A stretch of DNA of 64,000 nt, taken from the NCBI RefSeq assembly GCF_000215085.1, contig NC_015589.1, positions 1,054,001 through 1,118,000 of the forward strand. Direction: 5' to 3'. How positions within the stretch are numbered: the first letter of the stretch is position 1; every line of letters begins with the position of its first letter. Position numbers and translations under genes: made by a program. The notes under the pieces were generated by a model. It saw nothing but the letters and a program-made list of their open reading frames with translations. It did no database searches and had not been told where the DNA came from. This DNA comes from Desulforamulus ruminis DSM 2154. GTDB lineage: Bacteria; Bacillota; Desulfotomaculia; Desulfotomaculales; Desulfotomaculaceae. Shown here in pieces: positions 34,923 to 42,769 of the stretch.

Positions 34923-35279
34923 TTGACGCTTAATCCACAACAAGTGCTTGATATTGCTTACCGGGCTGCCGAGGACAAAAAGGCAACCGATATCACGGTG
35001 CTGGATATCAGGCATATCTCCATTATTTGCGATTATTTTCTGATTTGCACCGGACGTTCCAGTACCCAGGTGCAAGCCGTTGCGGAGCATATACAGGACC
35101 AACTGGAGGAATCCGGCGTCCGGCCTTTGCGCAGGGAAGGTTTTCGGGAAGGTACATGGGTGTTGTTGGATTATGGTGATGTGGTCATTCATGTGTTCCA
35201 GGAAATGGAGAGAAGCTTCTATAATTTGGAACGACTTTGGGGTGACGCACAAGTGGTGGAAGTTTCTGCAAAGGGCTAA
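34923..35279 (+). CDS. rsfS: Ribosomal silencing factor RsfS
   Basis: 118 residues. DIRHISIICDYFLICTGRSSTQVQAVAEHI and the later GDVVIHVFQEMERSFYNLERLWGDA are hallmarks of RsfS/Iojap. It binds L14 on the 50S subunit and blocks joining when nutrients are low. TTG 34923 is the start, 6 bases after AGGAGGGG. TAGGATATAATG upstream near 34884 may hold a -10 box. It follows yqeK, as in other Firmicutes. Confidence 0.94.
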   Translation: MTLNPQQVLDIAYRAAEDKKATDITVLDIRHISIICDYFLICTGRSSTQVQAVAEHIQDQLEESGVRPLRREGFREGTWVLLDYGDVVIHVFQEMERSFYNLERLWGDAQVVEVSAKG

Positions 35280-35294
35280 TTTTCAAAACTTTCA

Positions 35295-35324
35295 TTGACA
35301 ATAACCTATGAATTTGTTTATAAT
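35295..35324 (+). promoter_or_regulatory. Promoter of the T-box transcript
   Basis: TTGACA (35295-35300), 18 bases, TATAAT (35319-35324). Transcription would begin near 35331, just before the T-box leader. Confidence 0.8.
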
Positions 35325-35330
35325 TACCAC

Positions 35331-35577
35331 TATATCGCTATAAAAGTCCTTGATGGGGAGCAGTAGGCAAAACCGCTCATCAGAGAGCTGCCGGATGGTG
35401 TAAGGCAGCGTGCGTAATTGCTGAATCTCGCCCCGGAGACGTCCGGTGGAAAGGCATCCGTACACCGGGCCGGGTTTGCCCGTTACAGCTTTTAAGGGGA
35501 TAAGTGTTTTCATACTTATCAACCGGGGTGGTACCGCGGGAGTAACCTCTCGTCCCTACGTGGGATGAGGGGTTTTA
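35331..35577 (+). promoter_or_regulatory. T-box riboswitch, probably tRNA-Leu specific
   Basis: Features in order: GATGGGGAGCAGTA at the stem I base, the AG-bulge segment CAGAGAGCTGCCGG with GGTG, then CTGAATCTCG holding a candidate specifier CTC (35427-35429, Leu) followed by a purine. The T-box GGTGGTACCGCG is at 35527-35538. A terminator stem (35545-35556 with 35562-35573) and T-run follow. Uncharged tRNA would stabilise the antiterminator and allow expression downstream. The specifier call is by eye and should be confirmed by folding. Confidence 0.9.
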
Positions 35578-35663
35578 TTATTTTTATCACGGCTTGTCCT
35601 GAAGGGGTTAGAGGTTTAAAAAATTAAAACAGAATGTTCAAAAAACAGCTTGGGAGGGATACG

Positions 35664-37328
35664 ATGCAAAAACTTGACAGAATCACGGTGGGTGCTCTGC
35701 TGGATCGAACCGCGGCACAATTCCCGGAAAACGACGCACTGGTTTATAATCATAGGGATCTACGTCTCAGTTACCAGGAATTTAACCGGCTGTGCCGGAA
35801 AGTAGCCAAAGGGTTAATGGCCCTTGGCATTCAAAAGGGCGAGCATATTGCCATATGGGCCACCAATGTTCCAGAATGGGTAACCCTGCAATTTACCACC
35901 GGCAAAATGGGCGCGGTGCTGGTTACGGTGAATACCAACTATAAAAGCTTTGAAGTGGAGTACCTGCTTCAGCAGTCGGATGCCACCACCTTGGTCATGA
36001 TCGGTGGAACCAAGACAACCAATTATTTAAAAATTATCAATGAACTTTGTCCGGAACTGAAGGATTGTCCGCCGGGACAGTTAAATTCCGCCCGTCTGCC
36101 CCTGCTGAAAAATATCATCTTTATCGGCGAAGAAGCCCAGCCGGGGATGTTGAACTGGAATGATCTTTTAGAACTGGCTAATCAGATAACCGATGAAGAA
36201 CTGGATGCACGCCAGGCCAGCCTGGACCCGGATGATTGCATCAACATGCAGTATACCTCCGGGACCACCGGATTTCCCAAAGGAGTGATGCTGACCCATA
36301 CCAATCTTGTCAATAATGCCCACAGCATCGCCAACTGTATGGCCTTTTCCGAGCGGGACCGACTGTTAATTACCGTTCCCTTTTTCCATTGCTTTGGTTG
36401 CGTGCTGGGAACCATGACCTGTGTGGTTTCCGGGGCCACCATGGTACCCCTGGAAGTTTTCAATCCCGTGCGAGTGTTGGAAATCGTGGATCAGGAACGC
36501 TGCACCGCTCTGCACGGCGTTCCCACCATGTTTATTATGGAGCTGGAAGAACTGGCCAAGGGAAATTATGACGTCAGCAGCCTGCGTACCGGTATTATGG
36601 CGGGTTCCCCTTGTCCCATTGAGGTGATGAAGGCGGTGGTGGACCGGATGGGAATGAAAGAGATCACCATCACCTACGGTCAAACGGAAGCTTCACCGGC
36701 CATTACCATGACCCGAACGGACGATCCCATTGAACTGCGGGTTGCCACGGTGGGAAAAGTGATCCCCAATGTAGAAGCCAAGATCGTAGATCCGGAAACC
36801 GGAGAAGATTGTCCGCCGGGTATTCAGGGTGAAATCTGCAGCAGGGGATACAATGTCATGAAGGGGTATTATAAAATGCCTGAGGCCACCGCTCAGGCCA
36901 TAGACCAGGACGGCTGGCTGCACACCGGCGACCTGGGCATTATGGATGAAAAGGGTTATTTTAAAATTACCGGACGCCTGAAGGATATGATTATCCGTGG
37001 GGGAGAAAACGTTTACCCCCGGGAAATCGAAGAATTTCTGTATACTCATCCTTTAATTAAAGATGTTCAGGTGGTGGGGGTTCCCAGTATGAAGTACGGC
37101 GAGGAGGTCCTGGCCTACGTTCAGCTCCGGGAAGGCGTTACCCTGACCAAGGAAGAAATTCAGGACTATTGTAGGGATAAAATCGCTAAATATAAAATTC
37201 CTTCCTATGTATTATTTATCGATCACTATCCCATCACTGCCAGCGGCAAAATACAAAAATATAAGCTCAGGGAACAAGCCATCACCGCCCTGGGACTGGA
37301 AAACCTGACAAAGATTGAAACCGCCTAG
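35664..37328 (+). CDS. AMP-forming acyl-CoA synthetase (fatty-acid-CoA ligase family)
   Basis: About 554 residues of the ANL superfamily. The ATP-binding P-loop is YTSGTTGFPKG (about 190), then ITYGQTEASP (about 345) and the hinge/C-terminal motif YFKITGRLKDMIIRGGENVYPREIEE (about 440). The catalytic lysine region ITASGKIQKYKLR is near the end. It activates a carboxylate to its CoA thioester; medium-chain or branched acids are likely but not provable. ATG 35664 has GGGAGGG 6 bases upstream; an in-frame ATG at 35634 has no SD. It is the first gene behind the leucine-type T-box, which is unusual. Confidence 0.92.
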   Translation: MQKLDRITVGALLDRTAAQFPENDALVYNHRDLRLSYQEFNRLCRKVAKGLMALGIQKGEHIAIWATNVPEWVTLQFTTGKMGAVLVTVNTNYKSFEVEYLLQQSDATTLVMIGGTKTTNYLKIINELCPELKDCPPGQLNSARLPLLKNIIFIGEEAQPGMLNWNDLLELANQITDEELDARQASLDPDDCINMQYTSGTTGFPKGVMLTHTNLVNNAHSIANCMAFSERDRLLITVPFFHCFGCVLGTMTCVVSGATMVPLEVFNPVRVLEIVDQERCTALHGVPTMFIMELEELAKGNYDVSSLRTGIMAGSPCPIEVMKAVVDRMGMKEITITYGQTEASPAITMTRTDDPIELRVATVGKVIPNVEAKIVDPETGEDCPPGIQGEICSRGYNVMKGYYKMPEATAQAIDQDGWLHTGDLGIMDEKGYFKITGRLKDMIIRGGENVYPREIEEFLYTHPLIKDVQVVGVPSMKYGEEVLAYVQLREGVTLTKEEIQDYCRDKIAKYKIPSYVLFIDHYPITASGKIQKYKLREQAITALGLENLTKIETA

Positions 37329-37334
37329 CAATGA

Positions 37335-37363
37335 TTGAAATAAAGCCGAAATCATGGTAAAAT
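37335..37363 (+). promoter_or_regulatory. Candidate separate promoter of leuS
   Basis: TTGAAA (37335-37340), 17 bases, TAAAAT (37358-37363), 85 bases before the leuS start. If active, leuS is not dependent only on the T-box transcript. Confidence 0.55.
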
Positions 37364-37447
37364 TCTCGAGGAAACCCGGTTGAAAGAATAAAACGATCAG
37401 CAGGTAAAAATCGAGAATGAATCGTGATGTAGGTAGGAGGAAGTATT

Positions 37448-39928
37448 TTGCAGGAGCACTATGACTTCAAGGAAATAGAGAAAAAATGGCAGCAATATTG
37501 GGAGCAGGAAAATATTTATCAAGTTCCCGATGATTCCGAACGACCCAAATATTATTGTCTGGAAATGTTTCCCTATCCCTCGGGCAAGCTGCACATGGGC
37601 CATGTTCGTAACTATTCCATTGGGGATGTGGTGGCTCGCTTTAAAACCATGCAGGGCTTTGATGTTCTGCATCCCATGGGCTGGGACGCCTTTGGGCTGC
37701 CGGCGGAAAATGCGGCCATTAAACACGGGATTCCCCCGGCGACCTGGACCTGGGACAATATTGAACAGATGAAAGCACAGTTAAAGCAACTGGGCCTGAG
37801 CTATGACTGGCGGCGGGAAGTGGCCACCTGCCATCCGGAATACTACAGATGGGGCCAGTGGCTGTTTCTCCAGCTTTATAAGCAGGGATTATGTTATAAA
37901 AAACACGCCCGGGTAAACTGGTGTCCGGCATGTGCCACCGTGCTGGCCAACGAGCAGGTGGTGGAGGGAAGCTGCGAGCGCTGCAGCGCAACCGTTGAGC
38001 AAAAGGAACTGGATCAATGGTTCTTTCGCATTACGGATTATTCTCAGCGCCTGCTGGATGATCTTAAAAAGCTTGAAGGCTGGCCGGATAAAGTAAAGAT
38101 CATGCAGGAAAACTGGATTGGCCGCAGCGAGGGTGCTGAACTGGCCTTTAAGGTGGACGGCACCGACGATGAAATCAAGGTCTTTACCACCCGGCCCGAT
38201 ACGGTTTACGGTGTAACCTATATGGTGCTGGCGGCGGAACATCCCCTGGTGGCCAAACTTTCGGCAGGGACGCCCCAGGAGGCCAAAGTAGCGGAGTTTG
38301 TAAACCGGGTGGCCAAACAAACGGAGCTGGCCCGGACCAGTACCGAAAAAGAAGGCGTCTTTACCGGGGCCTATTGTATTAACCCCTTTAATGGAGAAAA
38401 AGTACCGATTCTAACAGCCAATTACGTGCTTTATCATTACGGCACCGGAGCTGTGATGGGTGTGCCGGCTCACGATGAAAGGGACTTTGAGTTTGCCCGG
38501 AAGTACGACCTGCCCATCAAAGTGGTTATCACTCCCTCCAAAGAGAAAGCATTGCACCCGGACCAAATGACAGAGGCCTATGTTTCGGCCGGATTTATGA
38601 TTCATTCCGGGCCCTTTGACGGCACGCCCAATCAGCAGGGCATTCGCAAAGTCATCGAATACGCCGAACAAAAGGGCATTGGCCAGGGGCTGGTAAACTT
38701 CAGACTGCGGGACTGGTTAATTTCCCGCCAGCGTTACTGGGGAACCCCCATTCCTATTATTTATTGTGAGCAATGCGGCGCCCTTCCGGTTCCCGAGGAC
38801 CAACTGCCGGTACTGCTGCCCACCGAGGTGGCCTTTAAACCAACCGGAGAGTCCCCGTTAAAGGGTGATGCGGATTTTGTTCAGACGACCTGTCCCCACT
38901 GTGGCGGAAAAGCCCGGCGGGAAACCGATACCATGGATACCTTTGTGGACTCCTCCTGGTATTATATCCGTTATACCAGCGCCAGGGATGCGCAGGAAGC
39001 CTGGAACAAAGCCAAGGCCAAGGGCTGGATGCCGGTGGATCAGTATATCGGGGGTGTGGAGCATGCCATTTTGCACCTGCTGTATTCCCGGTTTTTTACC
39101 AAGGTTTTTTATGATCTGGATCTGCTGGATGTGCAGGAGCCCTTTGAAAACCTATTGACCCAAGGCATGGTGTTAAAAGACGGGGCTAAAATGTCCAAAT
39201 CCAAGGGAAATGTGGTAAGTCCCGAAGACATTGTGGCTCGTTACGGCGCAGATACGGCCAGACTGTTTATCTTATTTGCAGCACCGCCGGAGAGAGACCT
39301 GGAATGGAGCGACCGGGGGGTTGAAGGCAGCCACCGTTTCCTAAACCGGGTGTGGCGGCTGGTTTATTCCGTTAAAGATCAGGTCATAGCGGCGCCGCCG
39401 GTCCGTGCTGAAAATTACATCGGCGTGCACAAGGAAATGCGCCGGTTAACCCATTATGCCATTAAAAAAGTCACTGAAGATATCAGCGGCCGGTTTAATT
39501 TCAATACAGCCATCAGCGCCATCATGGAACTGGTCAACGGCGCCTATACCTACCGGGATAAAGTAGCGGAAGTGGAACGGGACCCCGCGGTTCTGGCGGA
39601 GGCCATTAACAGCATGATCATTCTGCTGGCTCCCTTTGCCCCCCATGTGGCGGAGGAGCTGTGGCAGGAAACAGGGCACCGGGGAAGTGTGCACAAAGAG
39701 CCCTGGCCGGCTTATGACCCGGCGGCCCTGGTGGAAGAGGAAGTGGAAATTGCCATTCAAATCAACGGCAAAATCAGAGACCGCATGAACATTTCCGCCA
39801 ATCTGAAACCCGCTGAAATGCAGGAAATACTGCTGCAAAAGGAATCCATTCAAGCCTTAATTGCTGGGAAACAAATTGTTAAGGTCATTCCCGTACCGGG
39901 TAAATTATTAAATATTGTGGTAAGATAA
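37448..39928 (+). CDS. leuS: Leucyl-tRNA synthetase
   Basis: 826 residues, the usual bacterial length. The class I HIGH motif appears as [10 protein letters not shown] (about residue 50) and KMSKSKGN near 580. The CP1 editing domain (about 225-415) includes [13 protein letters not shown] and [15 protein letters not shown], with the tRNA-editing Asp. LeuS-specific [13 protein letters not shown] is present. It charges tRNA-Leu and hydrolyses misacylated products. TTG 37448 is the start, behind GTAGGAGGAAG. A weak hairpin terminator follows. Confidence 0.98.
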   Translation: MQEHYDFKEIEKKWQQYWEQENIYQVPDDSERPKYYCLEMFPYPSGKLHMGHVRNYSIGDVVARFKTMQGFDVLHPMGWDAFGLPAENAAIKHGIPPATWTWDNIEQMKAQLKQLGLSYDWRREVATCHPEYYRWGQWLFLQLYKQGLCYKKHARVNWCPACATVLANEQVVEGSCERCSATVEQKELDQWFFRITDYSQRLLDDLKKLEGWPDKVKIMQENWIGRSEGAELAFKVDGTDDEIKVFTTRPDTVYGVTYMVLAAEHPLVAKLSAGTPQEAKVAEFVNRVAKQTELARTSTEKEGVFTGAYCINPFNGEKVPILTANYVLYHYGTGAVMGVPAHDERDFEFARKYDLPIKVVITPSKEKALHPDQMTEAYVSAGFMIHSGPFDGTPNQQGIRKVIEYAEQKGIGQGLVNFRLRDWLISRQRYWGTPIPIIYCEQCGALPVPEDQLPVLLPTEVAFKPTGESPLKGDADFVQTTCPHCGGKARRETDTMDTFVDSSWYYIRYTSARDAQEAWNKAKAKGWMPVDQYIGGVEHAILHLLYSRFFTKVFYDLDLLDVQEPFENLLTQGMVLKDGAKMSKSKGNVVSPEDIVARYGADTARLFILFAAPPERDLEWSDRGVEGSHRFLNRVWRLVYSVKDQVIAAPPVRAENYIGVHKEMRRLTHYAIKKVTEDISGRFNFNTAISAIMELVNGAYTYRDKVAEVERDPAVLAEAINSMIILLAPFAPHVAEELWQETGHRGSVHKEPWPAYDPAALVEEEVEIAIQINGKIRDRMNISANLKPAEMQEILLQKESIQALIAGKQIVKVIPVPGKLLNIVVR

Positions 39929-39943
39929 TCAAATAAAAAATCA

Positions 39944-39970
39944 AAAGGCACCTTCCGGTGTCTTTCATCT
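39944..39970 (+). terminator. Terminator after leuS
   Basis: AAAGGCACC (39944-39952) pairs with GGTGTCTTT (39957-39965, one G-T pair), followed by CATCTTT. Confidence 0.6.
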
Positions 39971-40002
39971 TTACTAAAAATTTTTACTGGGAGGAGATAT
40001 TG

Positions 40003-40557
40003 TTGGAGTTCCTTTCAATACCCATTTTCGCTTATCTCTTTATATTCTTTGCCCGGGTAGTAGATATTTCCCTGGATGTCATCCGTCTGATGATGCTGAT
40101 GCGGGGACGCAAAGTGGTGGCCAGTTTGATTGGCTTTGTGGAGGTCACTGTATTTATTGTGGCCCTGGGACAGGTTTTAACCGGAGGGCTGGATGACCCC
40201 TTTAAAGTGATCGCTTACGCCGGGGGCTTTGCCACCGGGAACTTTGTGGGATCGTTAATTGAAGAGTGGCTGGCTGTAGGACATTTATCCATGCAGGTAT
40301 TTCCCCGACCGGAAAGTGTGGATGAACTGGTGAACCGGTTCCGGGGAGAGGGCTTTGGGGTGAGTACCGTAGGATGCTGCGGGAGAAGCGGAGAACGAAC
40401 CATTCTGTTTGTTTTATTAGGTAGAAAAAACCTGAAAATTGCCTTGAAGATTCTGGATGAGGTTCAGGAGGGCATCTTCTTTAATATCTCGGATGCCCGG
40501 GCAGTCCGGGGAGGTGTTTTTCCGGGCCCCAAAAGCCGGCTGTTAAAATCAAAATAA
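40003..40557 (+). CDS. UPF0316 / DUF2179 membrane protein
   Basis: About 184 residues. Three hydrophobic segments come first (PIFAYLFIFFARVVDISLDVIRLMMLMRGRK, then EVTVFIVALGQVLTGG). A soluble DUF2179 domain follows (FRGEGFGVSTVGCCGRSGERTILFVLLGRK). This arrangement fits the UPF0316/YebE-type family, function unknown. TTG 40003 is favoured with GGAGGAG 6 bases upstream. A GTG at 39958 in the same frame lies inside the leuS terminator hairpin. Confidence 0.85.
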   Translation: MEFLSIPIFAYLFIFFARVVDISLDVIRLMMLMRGRKVVASLIGFVEVTVFIVALGQVLTGGLDDPFKVIAYAGGFATGNFVGSLIEEWLAVGHLSMQVFPRPESVDELVNRFRGEGFGVSTVGCCGRSGERTILFVLLGRKNLKIALKILDEVQEGIFFNISDARAVRGGVFPGPKSRLLKSK

Positions 40558-40580
40558 AACCTTCGTATAACTTTACCCCC

Positions 40581-40610
40581 TTTGAGCATACTAAAACATG
40601 TATGCTCAAA
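40581..40610 (+). repeat. Perfect inverted repeat before the DUF421 gene
   Basis: TTTGAGCATAC (40581-40591) and GTATGCTCAAA (40600-40610) form an 11-bp perfect stem with an 8-base loop, directly abutting the SD GGGAGGTG. There is no T-run. It could be a transcript-folding element or an operator controlling the downstream gene. Confidence 0.6.
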
Positions 40611-40624
40611 GGGAGGTGGCACCG

Positions 40625-41317
40625 GTGGATATGGCCTTAACCTACGTCTGGCGCACGGTGATAATCTATTTTTCGGTTCTGGTTATCGTTCGTTTAATGG
40701 GGAAAAGGGAGATCGGCCAACTCTCTTCCTTTGATTTTGTCGTAGCCATTATCTTGGCTGAATTAGCGGCCATCCCTATGGAATCGGAAAAAATCCCCAT
40801 CTGGCACGGCATTGTTCCCATTGCCACCCTGGGCCTGCTGGAAGTAACCTTTTCCTATCTAACTCTGCTCAACCGCCCCCTGCGTAAGATCGTCTACGGA
40901 TCCCCCCAGGTGATTATTGAAAACGGGAAACTTTTAAAGCATGAAATGAGGTCCTCCCGGTATAACCTGGATGATCTTTTGAGTCAACTAAGAGAAAAGG
41001 GCTATCCCAACATGGAGGACGTGGAATACGCCATCCTGGAGACATCCGGAAAATTAAGCGTTATTCCCCGTTCCCAAAAGAGGCCGGTAACGCCCGAAGA
41101 CCTGGGCATTCCCACTCCCTATGAGGGATTGCCAACGGTTCTAGTTATGGATGGGGATGTACTGGAGGAAAATTTACAAAAAGTAAATTTAACCGAAGCC
41201 TGGTTAAAGGAAAAATTGGCGGAAAGAGGCTTTCATCCCAAAAAGGTTTTGCTGGCCACCTTAAATACCAACGGCCAGTTATTAATTGATTGTCAAAATG
41301 ACGACCGGCAAAAATAA
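40625..41317 (+). CDS. DUF421 (YetF-like) membrane protein
   Basis: About 230 residues. Three N-terminal hydrophobic segments (VWRTVIIYFSVLVIVRLMGKREIGQLSSFDFVV contains the family motif) are followed by a soluble domain (SPQVIIENGKLLKHEMRSSRYNLDDLLSQLREKG). YetF-type proteins are membrane proteins linked to spore or envelope properties in Bacillus. GTG 40625 has GGGAGGTG 6 bases upstream; ATG 40631 is an alternative. An upstream ATG at 40598 lies in the hairpin loop and is rejected. Confidence 0.88.
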   Translation: MDMALTYVWRTVIIYFSVLVIVRLMGKREIGQLSSFDFVVAIILAELAAIPMESEKIPIWHGIVPIATLGLLEVTFSYLTLLNRPLRKIVYGSPQVIIENGKLLKHEMRSSRYNLDDLLSQLREKGYPNMEDVEYAILETSGKLSVIPRSQKRPVTPEDLGIPTPYEGLPTVLVMDGDVLEENLQKVNLTEAWLKEKLAERGFHPKKVLLATLNTNGQLLIDCQNDDRQK

Positions 41318-41424
41318 TCTCTGAATATGGAAATAAAAGAAGGAAAATGCAGCTATAGCTAGAAATAACCTATAAAGATTTGCTGATAATACTTTGCAAC
41401 CATGGATGATATTAGAGAAAGAAG

Positions 41425-42069
41425 TTGGTTGCGGTGTTTAACCTTGGCCGCAGGGAGCAAGCGGTTCTCTTTATTTTTATGGCAGTCCTTTTATTCACTG
41501 CCGGTTACCGGCTGGCGGCCCGGGATAAGGGGCCGGCGGAACCCACTGTGCTTTCGGAAAACAACCAAAGGGAACAGCAGGAAACCGGTCCGGTGGTTTA
41601 TGTGGTGGGAGCGGTGGAAAAGCCCGGGGTTTACAAACTGCCTCCCGGAAGCAGAGTAAACGACGCCCTGAAGCTGGCCGTACCTCTGCCCGAAGCGGAC
41701 TTAACTTTGTTGAACCTGGCCATGGTTTTAAAAGATGAGCAAAGGCTGGCGGTGGCCTTCCAGGCTGAAGCCTCAGAGCCGGAGACCGTGCCCCAGGCCG
41801 CCCCGGAGGGCCTGAGTCAACCTGCGGGACAAGCGGTGATGCTGAAGAAAACCACTGCTGTATCCGCCAACTCAGGACTGATTAATATTAACACAGCCGA
41901 TGAAACGGAGTTGGACCGTTTGCCTGGAATCGGTCCGGCCCTGGCGTCCAGGATTATTCAATACCGGGAGATCAACGGCTCCTTTCAGTCCATTGAGGAT
42001 ATAAAAAATGTCTCAGGCATCGGAGATAAAAAATACGCGGACCTCCAATCCCTGATTACGGTGCAGTGA
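41425..42069 (+). CDS. comEA: Competence protein ComEA (DNA receptor)
   Basis: 214 residues. An N-terminal membrane anchor (AVLFIFMAVLLFTAGYRLA) is followed by an SLBB-type domain (VYVVGAVEKPGVYKLPPGSRVNDAL), a flexible linker, and a C-terminal helix-hairpin-helix domain (GLININTADETELDRLPGIGPALASRI). ComEA binds incoming double-stranded DNA at the cell surface during transformation. TTG 41425 lacks a strong SD (AGAAAGAAG only). comEC follows after one inserted gene. Presence of the rest of the competence machinery cannot be judged here. Confidence 0.92.
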   Translation: MVAVFNLGRREQAVLFIFMAVLLFTAGYRLAARDKGPAEPTVLSENNQREQQETGPVVYVVGAVEKPGVYKLPPGSRVNDALKLAVPLPEADLTLLNLAMVLKDEQRLAVAFQAEASEPETVPQAAPEGLSQPAGQAVMLKKTTAVSANSGLININTADETELDRLPGIGPALASRIIQYREINGSFQSIEDIKNVSGIGDKKYADLQSLITVQ

Positions 42070-42112
42070 TAAAAGAGATTGGATTTTAAATCGTTGACTG
42101 GGAAGTGAACCA

Positions 42113-42766
42113 ATGGAAGCATCTTTACTGGCCCAACTGATACGGTTGCAGGCCCTTGAACAAAGCCTTAACAGCAGCGCGGTAGACCGGCAGGAAAGCA
42201 GCAGCAGATTTACCCTGATGCTGGCCCGGGTTATGGCAGCAGAAAAGGGAACCACGGCCAATCTGGGGTGGAATCTAAATTCAACCCTGCAAATGGCCGA
42301 GGTGCCCTACCGGTATCAATCGAAGGTCCGGGCTTCTGCCAAAACGGCTGCAGCCGCCTTTCAGGCAGCCAGCGGCACCGGCGAATATGAAGCCCTGATG
42401 GAACGGACAGCCCTTAAATATGGCGTTGATCCGGATCTCTGCAAGGCGGTGGCCAAAGCCGAGTCCGGCTTTAATCCTCTGGCTACCTCCAAAGCCGGAG
42501 CCATGGGTTTAATGCAGCTAATGCCCGGTACGGCCAAAAGCCTGGGTATCGACAATCCCTACGATCCGGAGCAGAATGCCGATGGGGGCGTCCGTTACCT
42601 GAAAACCATGCTGCAAAAATATCAGGGGGATGTAAAGCTGGCTCTGGCGGCGTACAATGCCGGGCCTGGAGCGGTGGACAAGCACGGCGGCGTGCCGCCT
42701 TACCGCGAAACCCTGAATTATGTTGCAAAGGTTTCCGGTTATCATCAATTGTATCTGGGTGGTTAA
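42113..42766 (+). CDS. Lytic transglycosylase (SLT domain) within the com cluster
   Basis: 217 residues. The C-terminal SLT domain runs from about residue 88. The catalytic Glu lies in KAVAKAESGFNPLATS, followed by GAMGLMQLMPGTAKSLG and LALAAYNAGPGAV, as in Slt70/MltC-type enzymes. The N-terminal half is low-complexity helical without a clear signal peptide. It cleaves peptidoglycan glycan strands. It lies 43 bases after comEA and ends 3 bases before comEC. This suggests co-expression with DNA uptake, where local wall opening would help; that is inference. Confidence 0.88.
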   Translation: MEASLLAQLIRLQALEQSLNSSAVDRQESSSRFTLMLARVMAAEKGTTANLGWNLNSTLQMAEVPYRYQSKVRASAKTAAAAFQAASGTGEYEALMERTALKYGVDPDLCKAVAKAESGFNPLATSKAGAMGLMQLMPGTAKSLGIDNPYDPEQNADGGVRYLKTMLQKYQGDVKLALAAYNAGPGAVDKHGGVPPYRETLNYVAKVSGYHQLYLGG

Positions 42767-42769
42767 AAT

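Noticed and set aside
41318-41424. A separate small gene starting at ATG 41402 before comEA
   Set aside because: The frame runs inside comEA, has no SD and gives an arginine/tryptophan-rich product typical of an out-of-frame reading.
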